Positions 24,535 to 36,195 of a DNA stretch of 64,000 nucleotides are shown here, piece by piece. Numbering within the stretch: the first letter of the stretch is position 1; each line of letters begins with the position of its first letter. The DNA comes from Eunapius fragilis (lineage: Eukaryota; Porifera; Demospongiae; Spongillida; Spongillidae). The position numbers were made by a program, and so were the translations under genes. The DNA lies in contig OY811978.1 of the NCBI GenBank assembly GCA_963681505.1, positions 6,618,586 through 6,682,585 on the forward strand, in the 5' to 3' direction. Below the pieces are notes generated by a model. That model saw only the letters and a list, made by a program, of their open reading frames with translations, ran no database searches and was not told the DNA's origin.

Positions 24535-25160
24535 TTATTAGAGGGGGTAAATTATTGGCGTTCAGCTATCCCCCCCCCCCCCCCCCCTCCCTCACCACAT
24601 GCACACATATGGAGAAATGGCCCATACATCGGCGGTCATCTTGCATTTTATTTCAAATTGAATTCTAAATGACCACGGAAAATACTAAAAATTAGTCTGA
24701 ATTTGAATTGTAGTTTTCATTGCGTTACAATAAAGCAATATTATACAAAAATCAAGACAAAAAATTAATTACTGTCGCAGTCTCGTTCCTGGGCCTGGAA
24801 ACGAGACTTGCTTGTAATTGCACTGTTCAATAACTGCCATTTTAATTGCGCTTCGTTAATAAACTCCTATACTGTAACGTCACCCATCCGACAAGAGGTG
24901 GATGCGCATCAATTAGCACAAACTCGGACGTCGGCCGCGACCATTTTCCAGGGCAGTCTGTTAAACTTAAGCGCTAACCCCTACAGCCTTCGGAACCCCG
25001 TAGTTCTCTTTCAAGATATGTACCGTTTTATTATTTTTTATTGTACGCTCTAAGATACTATGATGTCACGTTGAGAACCTCATAGCAGGACCTGTACTTT
25101 CATAACATAACCCTTTTTGTGTGGTAGCAATTCATGCATGCAGTGATGTCTATTCAGGGG
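24535..25160. other. Spacer with a dispersed GGCCCATACAT.GGCGGTCATC repeat
   Basis: A poly-C run lies at 24571-24587. The segment 24615-24680 matches 36125-36195 (GGCGGTCATCTTG, then ATTTCAAATTGAATT). No exon seen. Confidence 0.5.
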
Positions 25161-25164
25161 TCTG

Positions 25165-25312
25165 GTCCCAGCAAAAAGTTTTTGGGCAAGATTCTTGCCA
25201 AGAGCAAGATCTTGGCAGGAGGCCTAGATCTTGCCATACCTTGGGTAAGATCTTGGCCACGATCTTTGCCAGCATAATCTTGCCACCATGGGCAAGATCT
25301 TGTCCAAGAACT
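25165..25312. repeat. Cluster of CAAGATCTTGCCA words
   Basis: About ten copies of the near-palindromic word CAAGATCTTGCCA in either reading direction at irregular spacing. It lies directly before a GT microsatellite. Confidence 0.6.
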
Positions 25313-25319
25313 GTTTGCT

Positions 25320-25320
<1 letters not shown>

Positions 25321-25392
<72 letters not shown>
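25321..25392. repeat. (GT)36 microsatellite
   Basis: A perfect dinucleotide run. Confidence 0.95.
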
Positions 25393-25396
<4 letters not shown>

Positions 25397-25748
25397 GTTG
25401 CATGCTCATAAGGTTTCTTGACCACATCACATCAGTAGTGTCATGTTGTATAAACAGATCCCAAATTGATTTGTCACATCTACATTGCATTTCAATTTTG
25501 TAGCCAATGTCCCATGCCATGCTTTACACACACATGTGTGAATCATCATGAAAGTCCCCTGCTGTGCTGAGCCATTTGTGGCATTTGCCCATTGTGACAG
25601 AAATCAGTTTATGTGGAGAGAACCGAAATGTTCACACTACCAAACAAATTTAACACACATACATAAAAGTTTGATTCCTGCACATGGTAGTGACCTCCAT
25701 TTTCTTCTCCAGACCTTACTCCAATATGGGTTGGTAGGCAGGGCTCTG

Positions 25749-25750
<2 letters not shown>

Positions 25751-25810
<60 letters not shown>
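25751..25810. repeat. (CA)30 microsatellite
   Basis: A perfect dinucleotide run. Confidence 0.95.
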
Positions 25811-25812
<2 letters not shown>

Positions 25813-25825
25813 GAGGAGGGGCACA

Positions 25826-25970
25826 TTAAGATGGAAATCTGCAATCAGCAGTAGTCTCCTGGGCAAGTGCCTTCATGAGGGCACCATCTATTTCAAAAAT
25901 CATGTCATACACATTGTCAAAGACAGAGACATTGACATTCAAAAACAAAGCTTTAGAATTATCAGCTCTC
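25826..25970 (-). CDS. Possible terminal exon, unknown protein
   Basis: On the minus strand, after an acceptor-like TTTGACAG, an open frame of 48 codons reads RADNSKALFLNVN through DNVYDMIFEIDGALM to TADCRFPS and a stop. The composition looks more protein-like than the neighbouring repeats. I do not recognise it, and no upstream exon was identified. It could be chance. Confidence 0.25.
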
Positions 25971-26204
25971 TGTCAAATTTGTGGTTACCTGGACTAAGGT
26001 AGTTTACATACTGCTTCATGCTGTAGCCTACAAAACCACGCTTGTGGTATACATGTATAAGATAAAAGGACTAGCATCAATTTCAAACCCACATGTCATC
26101 CAAGCTAAAATGCCCTTCCTATTTTCAGGACTTACTGCCACACTATTTTCAGGACTTATTGCCACACCATTCTTTATTTTAGAAGAGACCCATCCATCCT
26201 GTGT

Positions 26205-26470
26205 TGGACTGGTGTGTTGTATGTACTGGAATGGTGTGTTGTATGTACTGGACTGGTGTGTTGTATGTACTGGACTGGTGTGGTGTATGTACTGGACTGG
26301 TGTGTTGTATGTACTGGACTGGTGTGTTGTATGCACTGGACTGGTGTGTTGTATGTACTGGACTGGCCATACCAGTCCAATACACCAGCCCAGTACATAT
26401 ACCAGTCCAGTTCAACATACCAGTCCAATACATAATACACTGTATGTGCTGTGTTGTATGTACTCAATTG
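26205..26470. repeat. 22-bp minisatellite, reverse orientation, with internal flip
   Basis: Units ACTGGACTGGTGTGTTGTATGT run from about 26205 to 26366, then the orientation flips at about 26367 and degenerate units continue to about 26470. It is the inverted form of the larger array at 27117-28098. Just upstream (26125-26175) is another short tandem word, TTTTCAGGACTTA(C/T)TGCCACAC. Confidence 0.85.
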
Positions 26471-26608
26471 GTATGTTGTATGAGGGGGAGGATAGGGGGT
26501 GGGGCATTGCCCCTGCACCTTTGGTAAAGAGGAAGGGTGGTGGTGAGATACAGTAGACACCAGTGTATCATCCTCAGAATTTGTAAATTTAGGTGAGTGC
26601 CCCCACCC

Positions 26609-26745
<137 letters not shown>

Positions 26746-27116
26746 CTTGGAGAAGCCATGGGTTTATATGAAGCCATGTGTGTGAATAGCTCAGCATATA
26801 AACTTTCCAGTGGCCCAGTCCTTACAAATCTATTGAGATAGGGTTTCACTGCCACTATCAAGGCTTCCCTCCAGTAAAAAGCTAGAGACCCCTAGAAATG
26901 GACCATGTACATAACAAAAAAACACAAGCACACACACAGTTTGCTATGACGAAATATGTGAGGTGGTGGCAAGCAGATAGGCCAGCTAATAGCTTATGCC
27001 TCTGTAGTGCATGTAGGACTCAGGAACTAGTGACACACACCCACCCATAATCAGAGGCTTCTGGATCACAGTGACCACAGTGCCACATTGCAATCCAGTA
27101 GGCACATCACACCTAC

Positions 27117-28098
27117 AACATACTCGTCCAGTGCATACACCAGTAAAAACACCAGTCCAGTACATATATCACATCAGTCCAGTACATATATCACACCAGC
27201 CCAGTACATGAAACACACCAGTCCAGTACATATATCACATCAGTCCAGTACATGAAACACACCAGCCCAGTACATGCAACACACCAGTCCAGTACATACA
27301 ACACACCAGTCCAGTACATACAACACACCAGTCCAGTACATGCAACACACCAGTCCAGTACATACAACACACCAATCCAGTACATACAACACACCAATCC
27401 AGTACATACAGCACACCAGTCCAGTACATACAACACACCAGTCCAGTACATACAACACACCAATCCAGTACATACAACACACCAGTCCAGTACATACAAC
27501 ACACCAGTCCAGTACATACAACACACCAATCCAGTACATACAACACACCAATCCAGTACATACAACACACCAGTCCAGTACATACAACACACCAGTCCAG
27601 TACATACAACACACCAGTCCAGTACATGCAACACACCAGTCCAGTACATACAACACACCAACCAGTACATACAACACACCAGTCCAGTACATACAACACA
27701 CCAGTCCAGTACATACAACACACCAGTCCAGTACATACAACACACCAATCCAGTACATACAACACACCAATCCAGTACATACAACACACCAGTCCAGTAC
27801 ATACAACACACCAGTCCAGTACATACAACACACCAGTCCAGTACATACAACACACCAATCCAGTACATACAACACACCAATCCAGTACATACAACACACC
27901 AGTCCAGTACATACAACACACCAGTCCAGTACATACAACACACCAGTCCAGTACATGCAACACACCAGTCCAGTACATACAACACACCAACCAGTACATA
28001 CAACACACCAGTCCAGTACATACAACACACCAGTCCAGTACATACAACACACCAGTCCAGTACATGCAACACACCAGTCCAGTACATACAACACACCA
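27117..28098. repeat. 22-bp minisatellite array, about 44 units
   Basis: The unit is CACCAGTCCAGTACATACAA plus CA. Variants with CACCAATCC, with TGCAACA, and two shortened 20-bp units (near 27658 and 27986) mark a higher-order period of about 328 bp. The unit has no stop in any frame, so all six frames are open for over 300 codons; these are not genes. On the minus strand the array would lie downstream of the RNF113-like exons. Confidence 0.95.
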
Positions 28099-28175
28099 CA
28101 TGTAATCGTACATTTGTATGCCACAATATTTGGCTTCATCACATCTGCTACCACACCTCCCTTGATCACACCCAC

Positions 28176-28252
28176 CTGCTGGCTGCACTCCTCTGTGAGG
28201 TCTCCCTCCTCTCAATGTACTTGGTGTAGTCCTGTCCTCTGTATATTGTCCT
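28176..28252 (-). CDS. RNF113/CWC24-like exon, second
   Basis: The minus strand reads RTIYRGQDYTKYIERRETSQ, which matches the IYRGxNNYxKYxxxK(D/E)T segment following the GATATYELDTE block of RNF113 proteins. The donor is CAG|GTGGGT. The frame fits phase 0 with the preceding exon if the acceptor GGAAG is used, which is a weak acceptor. The CCCH finger and RING exons expected next were not found; a 22-bp minisatellite follows. Confidence 0.45.
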
Positions 28253-28474
28253 CTTCCATACTATATATAAACAAACAATATTTTAAAATCATTATACAAC
28301 AGACTATGAGTTTTGCTGCATAGTACGAGGACATGTACTATGGTAAAATCACCATGGCAACTAGACATATGTACGTATACAAATAAAAATTAATAATGCT
28401 AATATTGGTGTCTTATATCACTGTATCTGACTGGCCTATAAAGGGTTACTGCAAGTGGTGCCCAGTGCCCAGAC

Positions 28475-28650
28475 CTGGTTCAAATTCTGTGCCTTCTCCA
28501 CGACACCCCGCTGGTCCCTGTTCTGTTCTGTCTCCATCTCCAAGGTGAGAGTGGCCCCCAGGCCTGCTGGCTCTGCCTTCCTCTCAGACTGGTATGTGTG
28601 GGTCACCTTGCTGAGTCTGTCCTTATCTTCGTCACTGTTCTGGGCCTCCT
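28475..28650 (-). CDS. RNF113/CWC24-like exon, first visible
   Basis: The minus strand, between acceptor TTCAACAG and donor CAG|GTCTGG, encodes 58 codons including VTHTYQSERKAEPAGLGATL, TLEMETEQNRDQRGVVEKAQ and NLNQ. This resembles the [39 protein letters not shown] segment of RNF113A/CWC24, a spliceosome-associated RING and CCCH zinc-finger protein. The N-terminal exon and the zinc-finger exons were not found, so the gene is partial, has very long introns, or is a remnant. Confidence 0.55.
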
Positions 28651-28703
28651 CTGTTGAAGGAAAGTGGAAGGAGAGGATCATGGAAGAAGGGAAGAGGCAA
28701 GGA

Positions 28704-28874
28704 GAGGGAGGGAGGGAGGGAGGGAGGGAGGGAGGGAGGGAGGGAGGGAGGGAGGGAGGGAGGGAGGGAGGGAGGGAGGGAGGGAGGGAGGGAGGGAGGG
28801 AGGGAGGGAGGGAGGGAGGGAGGGAGGGAGGGAGGGAGGGAGGGAGGGAGGGAGGGAGGGAGGGAGGGAGGGAG
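28704..28874. repeat. (GGGA)n microsatellite, about 43 units
   Basis: A perfect tetranucleotide run. It gives false open frames in both strands (Gly-Arg-Glu and Pro-Ser-Leu repeats). It lies just upstream of the RNF113-like exon on its coding strand. Confidence 0.95.
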
Positions 28875-28899
28875 TGGGTAAATAGGCCAACCCTGCAAA

Positions 28900-30500
28900 G
28901 CTAAACTTGCCTTTGGTGAGCATTGATAGCTGGAGATTGAGCTGTGTACTGTGGAAAACAATGCAGAATGTCATTAAAACAAGCCAATTACATGTACATT
29001 CATGTACGTATGCACAAGGTAACACAACAACACACAAGAACTGATTCTTAGCATACATGTACATATACATGTACATACTGGCATACGTGCACAGAGAGGG
29101 GGTGAGAGGATTCATAGCCACTCACACAACACATGCATACAGTCACACATACACATACAGTACTTGTTTGCTAGCTGTCGGGTATTCCGTAGCGCTGTCT
29201 CGCCATATGTCACCATAGGGTCAACTCCATACTGTACTGTAGCTGTTAGCTGTGAGGTATTCCATATATATGTACGTATATACCGGTATTCAATGGAGGG
29301 TCCCACAGGTAGCCTTCCAGGTCTTAAACCTCGTGGGATTGATCTCAGATATCGTCGTCTTTGTACCGTTCGAAATCGTCCGTGGATTAGGAAGTACCGA
29401 ACCAAAAGCGAAGAGCCACTAGTACCGTAAATAACGGTTAATAAATCGCATGCACGTTAAGTTGTTGTGTCATTATAGTGGTGGGTGGGGTCGTAGTTAT
29501 AGACGTCAACACATACTTGCAAAAACAGTTCGGTCTGGGCACGGCTAACTGACGAAAGGGTAGCACGTGATATTATGCGTTTTGTATGTGGGGTGTGTCT
29601 CACTAACCATTCAAGGGAAGGGCGATTTGAAGGCCCTAAGCTCTGAAAAAATAATGATAAATAAGTGCATTGATTACTCTCATATAATCCGGTGGCACCT
29701 AAGGAAAATATAATTTGGTTGGGAAACTATTGATGACTGAATAAGTAAATGAGATAAAATGAATGGACATTGGAAACCTTGCATAATTAATGTGGAAGTG
29801 CGGATATAGGTACCTACGGTGCGTGAAAGTACTCAAAATATGCCAAATAGTCCCCACATTGCAAATCCGAGAGCACCTAGTCAATATAATTTTTTTTTCT
29901 GCAGTTCGATGCAGTTTTCTGAATGCGTCCATTCATTTTCTATGGACATAGAATTACGCAATGACCGAATACCGCGTAATCCTTTTGACCGCCAATTTCT
30001 CGATATGACACAGTCGCGCTGGTTCTTGTACGTTACACGTCGTAAGTGTGGGATCTGGGTACGAGACTATCACAACTGCAACAATGGTCTTTCATCAAAA
30101 ATAAAATAAAATTAAGCCTCGGTGCACCCTACGCCAAGTTGTAATTGACGTGGCCGGTACGTCAGTAGGTCTGACTGACTTGGGGCATTCTCTTCATTAC
30201 CTAGCTTGTTGATCTGACCGTGGCATAATTATAAGGACTCGCTTTCGCCTTTAGAAATCAAGCGCTTGATATACGTGTAAGGGGCGTCCGCAAGCTATCG
30301 TACCAACTGATTTCATGCCATCTTCAACACGATCGTGCATGTCACTCATTTTCGCCTAACGTCATGCATTGTACTATCAGACACTATGAATCGGTGCGAC
30401 TTAACTACGAATGGAACCGTATACAACCTGGTACATGTACATTAGCACCGCATCCACGACAAAAGCGGGGAAATTCGTCAAATTTTGGGGCTTTGCAAAT
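28900..30500. other. Spacer without a convincing gene
   Basis: Contains TACATGTAC-rich stretches (29045-29080) and a weak direct repeat (AATCCG.GAGCACCTA-like at 29687 and 29862). Short frames near 29112-29430 are basic but match nothing I recognise. Confidence 0.5.
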
Positions 30501-32260
30501 AGTGATTAATTTCCTCTGTCAGTATTATAACGATTCTCGGAATTGCAAAAATTTGTATATTTGACCATTTTCAGGCACCGTGCACTGTCAGTATGGATTT
30601 CGTTACAGGTTGCATTCGTAGAAATATAATGCTTACTGTAAGAAGTTGGGTTCAGGTAAGTTGGCTCGCCAGGTGCACTTTTTTCTCTTGACACAAATGT
30701 CATAACCAAAAAAAAAATGCAGTGTACAAATAAAAAATTAACATTGCAGTCAACATAGGCATGCTATACCTGTTGCTTCTTTGCTTGTCCGCATACATTC
30801 GCGTCCGTCAATGCTTGACCCCGCCTCTTTCTAACGAGTGTAGAATTTTCTCCAGCAATTTTACGCTGCCCAATTGTCTGATTGGAGCCATGCACTTGCC
30901 CCACTATAGGAAGCGCGGCCAATTGAATCTTACTTGATGTGTATTCTACTGCAAGGCGTGCTACTACTGCTTCTGCCGACACTTTTACACGGCTCGCTAC
31001 ACTCTCTTGCCAACAGTAGTCAGTGGATGAACTCTTCTACTCTGCTGCTGAAGCGTGGGTGCATGTTTTTTCGGACCTGAGCCAATCCGGAAATTTGCTT
31101 CAAACGTTGTGTAAGATGGCATGCCTTCTACAGCAGGGAATAATGCAGACATACTAGCAACATTACCATCAACGGAGAAATCCCTTGTAGCCAGTATACT
31201 ATCCGCATAACGCATGCATAGCCATGCTAAGGGCATCTTTGGGGACGAAGACACCAATACACACATGCCTCTCCAGAAATGTATCAGATTTGAAGTGGTA
31301 CTGATTTACATTTGCTACATTGTAGATAAATAGCCTTCACATCTTCTAGTCTCTTTGTTGCATCTTCCTCTTGCTTCTTTTTCAGCTTCAGTTGAGTTGC
31401 TCTATCCTTTGTGTTTTTCTTATAGTGCCGTTGATGCTGTATTGTTGCTGCCATGTGTCGCTTGACCTCACTGCTCATAAGGATGCTCACTTCATACCAG
31501 CTATACATGAAGTGGGTTTTCACTAGCAGAGGCAGAATTAAGGAATTAGCACACCTGGAAGGTACATACTGCCCCAGGTTCTCAAAGAAGCTCATCCTCG
31601 TTACATGTTGCTGAATGTCACCAATTAATTGGTTGCTAGTAAAATACTTGGTAGCATAGAAGCTTGAAATTCCTGCAATGGTCCTCAATCCAAATGAACG
31701 GAATGGTGCCTTAAAGTCTGGTTTTACTAGCAAGACTGTGGTGTTCTTCAGCTATTTTGTTGCCAGAGCAGTATACAGTTGTTTAGCACTTGACACTTTT
31801 TGTCCACCACTGCCTTCAGAAATAGGAGCGTTACTCTTGCTTGTTGGTGACAGAAGTGTGTATCGCAAACATCTTTCCCTGCTGCTGCTTCATTGTCATT
31901 ATTAGCATTGCATTCTAGGCCAGCAGCACCAGCTACTAGAGGTAGCAACTGTGTAGTGACATTTCCACCAAAATTCTTCGCATGTATTGTCACTTTGCAG
32001 GATGACCTTCTTTATGTGTGGAAAGCGTTGAGCATGCGAAATGTTGCTTGCTTCAAGACAGGTTAGGGCAACTGATGAATCTGTCTTCTCATCACCAAGT
32101 ACAATTGAAGTCATTGAGCCAAAAAAATGTAGTGTTGTTCCCTCACTATTTTGATCCACATCATCATCATCATCATCATCATCATCCTCCTCCTCCTCCT
32201 CCTCCTCCTCCTCCTCCTCCTCCTCCTCCTCCTCCTCCTCCTCCTCAGTTTCTGAGTTGC
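30500..32260 (-). mobile_element. Transposase-like family, copy 1, broken
   Basis: The minus strand shows several open segments of one degraded gene: an acidic run encoded by GAT and GAG repeats (32160-32247), a stretch with SVALTCLEAS and HIKKVILQSDNT (31902-32159), one with GKDVCDTHFCHQQARVTLL (31748-31993), a Lys/Gln-rich stretch (31284-31733) and two basic C-terminal stretches (30764-31266). The pairing of SDN with a D(T/A)HF.HQQ motif recurs at the window's right end. I recall similar proteins as multicopy families in cnidarians and sponges, probably encoded by a DNA transposon; superfamily unknown. It looks inactive. Confidence 0.5.
32160..32247. repeat. (ATC)n and (CTC)n trinucleotide tract
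   Basis: ATC repeats at 32160-32184 followed by CTC repeats to 32247. On the minus strand they encode a Glu then Asp run in frame with the transposase-like stretch, so they probably expanded from an acidic coding tract. Confidence 0.8.
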
Positions 32261-32279
32261 TAGTATCTTTGTTACCCTC

Positions 32280-33290
32280 TATACTGTTGTCTTCAACTCT
32301 GTCATGTCATCCTCATCAACTTCATCAGTGTCATCTTAATCGATTCTGTCACTCTCATCAACTCGCGGATCGGTCAATTAGGTTATAACGCAAAATAGAG
32401 GCGCATATAGGCGTGCATGTGGGCAGTTGAACTCATGCAGAATGCTTTTATTTGCATTTAACTAGTTCCACATACTTTGCAGATACCATACTTCCTGTCT
32501 ACACACAGAAACCACATGCCGCTTCAGCATTCATCGCAAGCAACGGCAACGGATTCATTGCAAGCAACGCCAAAGGGTTCCTCAGTATAAAAGAAGCATG
32601 CACCCAGGTCAAAAATTGACGGTTGGGAAGAGGCTGAGCAAGACGTATAGAACAAATGAACAGGAGAAGAGGCTAAAGATAACCTCACCAGGTCCAGGTT
32701 GAAGGATGATCCTTGGAGCAGAGTTAATGTTGTGATAAGGCATTACATATTCATTATATTACAACGTGTGCTAATTGCGTGGGTGAGAAAGGGGCGTATG
32801 GTGGTGGGTGCCCTTTTAAGACGATGGGTGTTTTTCTCCCCCCCCCCCCCCCCCCCCCCCTTCGCGATGAATTAACATTTCTAGCTACAATTAGCTATAA
32901 TGTTTTACTCCAGCACCCACACGCGCATGCACGACCATGCGTCATGCAGTTCTACACGTGATACTTACAAGCATGCGTGTACTTCGGATACACGCGTGTC
33001 CTATAAGGGCAAGCGTGTAATTCGGGTACATACATCAAAGCAAGAGTGTTGAGATTAATGTAAGTCTACGTTTCTAGCTGCACAACAACTTTGTCACGTG
33101 ATCAAATGTAACAATTCAATAATGAAGAGTTTGGCTAAGTCAAGACACATTACATATTAAGAGAACGAGTTATTGTTGATACCAAGCGCATTTTGTGACA
33201 AATAAGGTGTGTATTCATTCGATGGAATAGGTCCATTGTTTTGAGCGGGATGTACGTTGACAAGTACACGATTTTCTCGCTTTTATACTA
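32280..33290. other. Intergenic spacer
   Basis: A poly-C run at 32839-32860 and ordinary A/T-rich sequence. No exon recognised. Confidence 0.5.
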
Positions 33291-33720
33291 TTTTTAAAAT
33301 GTGCCCAATGGTATTATCTTGTTCTGCTAATGCAACTGTAATAGGAGCTGTCAATAAAACGTGCAGCGCGGTTTTTACTTTCGGAAACACTTCATTCAAT
33401 CTATTTTATGCATGTGATTCGATACATCAGGGGGTGTTGTATTAATAGTTTATGTAGTACAGTAGGAATTTGCAGAGTGATGCGAATTATTACTACATGT
33501 AGTAGTAAGCACAGTCCCTACACTGCGTCTCTATTATCACAACTCCCCCAAGTCCTCCCTAGCTCGTAAAGATGGAGCTGGGGCTGTTCATGCATGTGTA
33601 CTTTTTAAACCAGTTACATCAAACTGAGCTACTTGATGCCGTGCAGACTATTCTTAACTCAGAAGAGTACATAAAGCCTTGAAAAACACTACGTGACTTA
33701 TCACAGCGGTGTCATGAAAA
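33290..33720. repeat. Dispersed repeat D1, copy 1
   Basis: Shares the blocks GGAGCTGTCAATAAAA, GGTTTTTACNTTCGGAAACAC, ATGCATGTGATTCGAT and CATCAGGGGGTGTTGTATTA with the copies at 36196-36900 and 37231-37900. No protein is evident. Confidence 0.7.
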
Positions 33721-33967
33721 CATTGTCATGCATGTATTTTAATATGCGGTCCCTAGCCTTTAAAGAGTTACAATTTTCTAAGATCGCTCCTTGCTGGGAC
33801 TTCATAATGTCATCGTGAGTTTTCATTTGCTTTTTTTTTCACTTCTCGGTGCCCTTATCGCACTCAGTTCCAATACATGTACTTGGATTACATCGCAGAA
33901 TTTATTATTAAATGTACAGGATGCTAAATAGATATGAAAATTTATTAGCTAACATTTTGGTGTCCCC

Positions 33968-34015
33968 TTTGACCGGCGGTCCTAGGCGGCTGCCTAGTGT
34001 AAGGCCGGCCCTTGA
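33968..34015. mobile_element. Single hAT-like terminus
   Basis: The minus strand reads CAAGGGCCGGCC then a GC-rich palindromic stretch with CTAGGCAGCCGCCTAGG. Such ends are common in invertebrate hAT MITEs. The partner end was not found. Confidence 0.4.
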
Positions 34016-34180
34016 AGATAGCACATCTAACTCCCCTATACATTTAAAATCTCAGCCTACACACATGAACGCCCACATGAGCGGTGTTATTGCGCATGCG
34101 TGCATGCTTAACTTAATCGCACTCTTTACATATATGATGTCCAATTGTACTGTACACTGTACATGCAATTCGAGTCCAAT

Positions 34181-35458
34181 ATGAGCAAGTGTCAAAGATA
34201 TGATTTGATTGTGGTAGGCGGGGGTCCAATGGGGCTCGCCACAGCGTACAACGCTGCTAAAGCCGGTAAAAAGGTTCTAATACTCGAGCGATTCACTCTC
34301 TTCAACCAGTCGGGGAGCTCCAACGACATGGTACGCATGTTCCGCACCATGTATACCGAAGATTTCATGGCGGACTTAGCGAAGGAATCCATTCAGTTGT
34401 GGAGGGATCTGGAGGCAGAGGCTGGTGTTGATCTCATCATGCTGACAGGGTTATTGAACTTTGGTGACCCTGATTATGTGGATGGCCCCGAAGGTAATCT
34501 TTTAGGTCCCATTAAAAATTTGGAGCGCCTAGGAATGAAGTACGCGAAATTATCGTCAGAGGACATAATGAAAGAGATGCCATTTAAGGATTTGCCATCT
34601 TCTTACGTGGGGTTGTGGGCACCAGACAATGGATGCATTAACGTAAGTCTCACACTCCGAGTATTGTACGAGTTGGGACAGAATCATGGCGTCGAAGTGT
34701 TGCAAAATGCCACAGTTAAATTACTGGAAGTGATAAAGGATAGAGATATTCAGGTGGCAGTAGAGATCGGCAGTTCGGGAAACAAGACCATGGAAATATT
34801 GCTAGCGGATAAATGCGTCATCACTGCAGGAGCGTATGTCAATGACATCCTTGAACCTTCGTTTAATCTGAAGCTCAATCTAGATATTTGGGAAATGTCG
34901 TCTGCCTATTACGCTTGCGATCCGTTTCTAGTGTATGAAAAAACAACTGATAGCAAGATCCCTTTCAAAGGACTTCCTTTCAAATGCATGTGGTTTCAAT
35001 TTGAGAAAGAAGACAATGACGATTGGAGAGAGTCCAATCTCTTTTACGGCTTCCCTCAAGTGCCATGGGGACCTCCCAACTTGGCTCGCATAGCTGTAGA
35101 CAATGCTGTTCGTCGCATCAAAAATCCGGACCAACGCAAACCACTCCCAGCCCCACACTGTATTGATCGTACGAGTAAATTCATCAAAGAGCGCGTCGTA
35201 GGTGTCATCAACCAGCCGACGTTCTCTGGAGCTTGTCTTCAGACTAACCTTCCCGACAATATGTTCGTACTCGACTACATGCCAAACTGTTCCAACGTGG
35301 CCGTATTTACTGGAGGTTGGGGGTTCAAAATGATTCCTCTGATTGGGCGTATCTTGAAGGAAATGCTTTTTGATCAGAATGGAACGCAGTACGACATTTC
35401 GCATTTCAAGATTACACGCAGTGTGGATGGAAAAAAGATTTTAGTGCCTGCTAGATAG
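34181..35458 (+). CDS. FAD-dependent sarcosine/N-methyl amino acid oxidase-like enzyme, single exon
   Basis: A 425-residue uninterrupted gene of the monomeric sarcosine oxidase family. This family oxidises N-methylated or cyclic amino acids, releasing hydrogen peroxide. The N-terminal Rossmann fold starts YDLIVVGGGPMGLATAYNAA (GGGPMG at 13-18, FAD binding), followed by NQSGSSNDMVRMFRTMY. Near the C terminus, GACLQTNLPDNMFVLD places Cys352 where the family has its covalent flavin cysteine, and GGWGFKMIPLIGRIL matches the GHGFK block. The ATG at 34181 is chosen because it directly precedes the fold; the frame extends 36 nt further upstream without an ATG. There is no PTS1-type C terminus (it ends VPAR). 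It lies 3 kb before an L-amino-acid-oxidase-like gene on the same strand. Exact substrate unknown. Confidence 0.88.
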   Translation: MSKCQRYDLIVVGGGPMGLATAYNAAKAGKKVLILERFTLFNQSGSSNDMVRMFRTMYTEDFMADLAKESIQLWRDLEAEAGVDLIMLTGLLNFGDPDYVDGPEGNLLGPIKNLERLGMKYAKLSSEDIMKEMPFKDLPSSYVGLWAPDNGCINVSLTLRVLYELGQNHGVEVLQNATVKLLEVIKDRDIQVAVEIGSSGNKTMEILLADKCVITAGAYVNDILEPSFNLKLNLDIWEMSSAYYACDPFLVYEKTTDSKIPFKGLPFKCMWFQFEKEDNDDWRESNLFYGFPQVPWGPPNLARIAVDNAVRRIKNPDQRKPLPAPHCIDRTSKFIKERVVGVINQPTFSGACLQTNLPDNMFVLDYMPNCSNVAVFTGGWGFKMIPLIGRILKEMLFDQNGTQYDISHFKITRSVDGKKILVPAR

Positions 35459-35535
35459 AAACTCTTAATTGCGCATGGTTCGATCTACTCAGTATATAGA
35501 CTGACTTGAGTTTGAAATGTTACATGCATATCAGT

Positions 35536-35775
35536 GCAGTGGCGGATCCATGGTTTATAATAAGGCCGGGTTGTGCACTGCAAATTATTTGCCAAACCAA
35601 ACTATTGGTGAAAGACCAAACCGTGCAACCATGCATTGTTTTTGTTCATTATCCAAACGTTTTATTATTAATAAGTGGTTTATGGTTCCGGCAAACCAAT
35701 CTGTTGCACACCACAAATAATTTGTGTGTGTTGCTGGAAGGACATCTAACAAAACAAATTGACCGTCGATGAATA
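35536..35775. mobile_element. GGCGGATCC-type terminus without partner
   Basis: CAGTGGCGGATCCATGG at 35537-35553 matches the ends of the poly-G elements at 4124 and 56246. No right end was found within 300 bp. Confidence 0.35.
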
Positions 35776-35779
35776 CACT

Positions 35780-36195
35780 ATCACATAACTAAGTGACAAA
35801 CAGCATACCGGCCATATCTGCGTGCATGTCTATTGATTGGCCTATTATGGTGTAGGTGCACTCTATAGCTTATGCCGTACATGGATGTTTTTGACGATAG
35901 TTTCAGAGAAGAGCAAAAAGGTATTCAAAGCTATACATAGTTAATTATGCCGCAAAAAAAAAAAAACGTCCGGTTACTTTAACATGTATTTGACATGAAT
36001 ATATCGTCTACATGTATATAGGAATTAATAAATAACGGATATGGTGGCGAATTTGGATGTTGGGGGACGGAAACTGCGTGACTGAGTTTGAATATCACTC
36101 ATGGCAACCAATTCATTTTCATGTCATATCCAAAAATGGCCCATACATTGGCGGTCATCTTGGTATATTTTTTATTTCAAATTGAATTACAAATA
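35780..36195. other. Spacer downstream of the oxidase gene
   Basis: A/T-rich; 36080-36195 already resembles the start of repeat D1 (CACTCATGGCAACCAATTC). No exon seen. Confidence 0.5.

Noticed and set aside
26028-26560. Plus- and minus-strand frames through 26.0-26.5 kb
   Set aside because: Mostly the inverted 22-bp minisatellite; the unique part has no known motif.
27117-28098. CRISPR array
   Set aside because: The units are contiguous 22-mers without spacers, in an animal genome; it is a minisatellite.
27191-28323. Open frames of over 300 codons on both strands
   Set aside because: All come from the 22-bp minisatellite, whose unit has no stop in any frame; the peptides are pure repeats.
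28654-29121. Gly-Arg-Glu and Pro-Ser-Leu rich frames
   Set aside because: Produced by the GGGA microsatellite.
34928-35404. Minus-strand frame of 158 codons
   Set aside because: Lies antisense within the sarcosine-oxidase-like gene and resembles nothing; a shadow frame.
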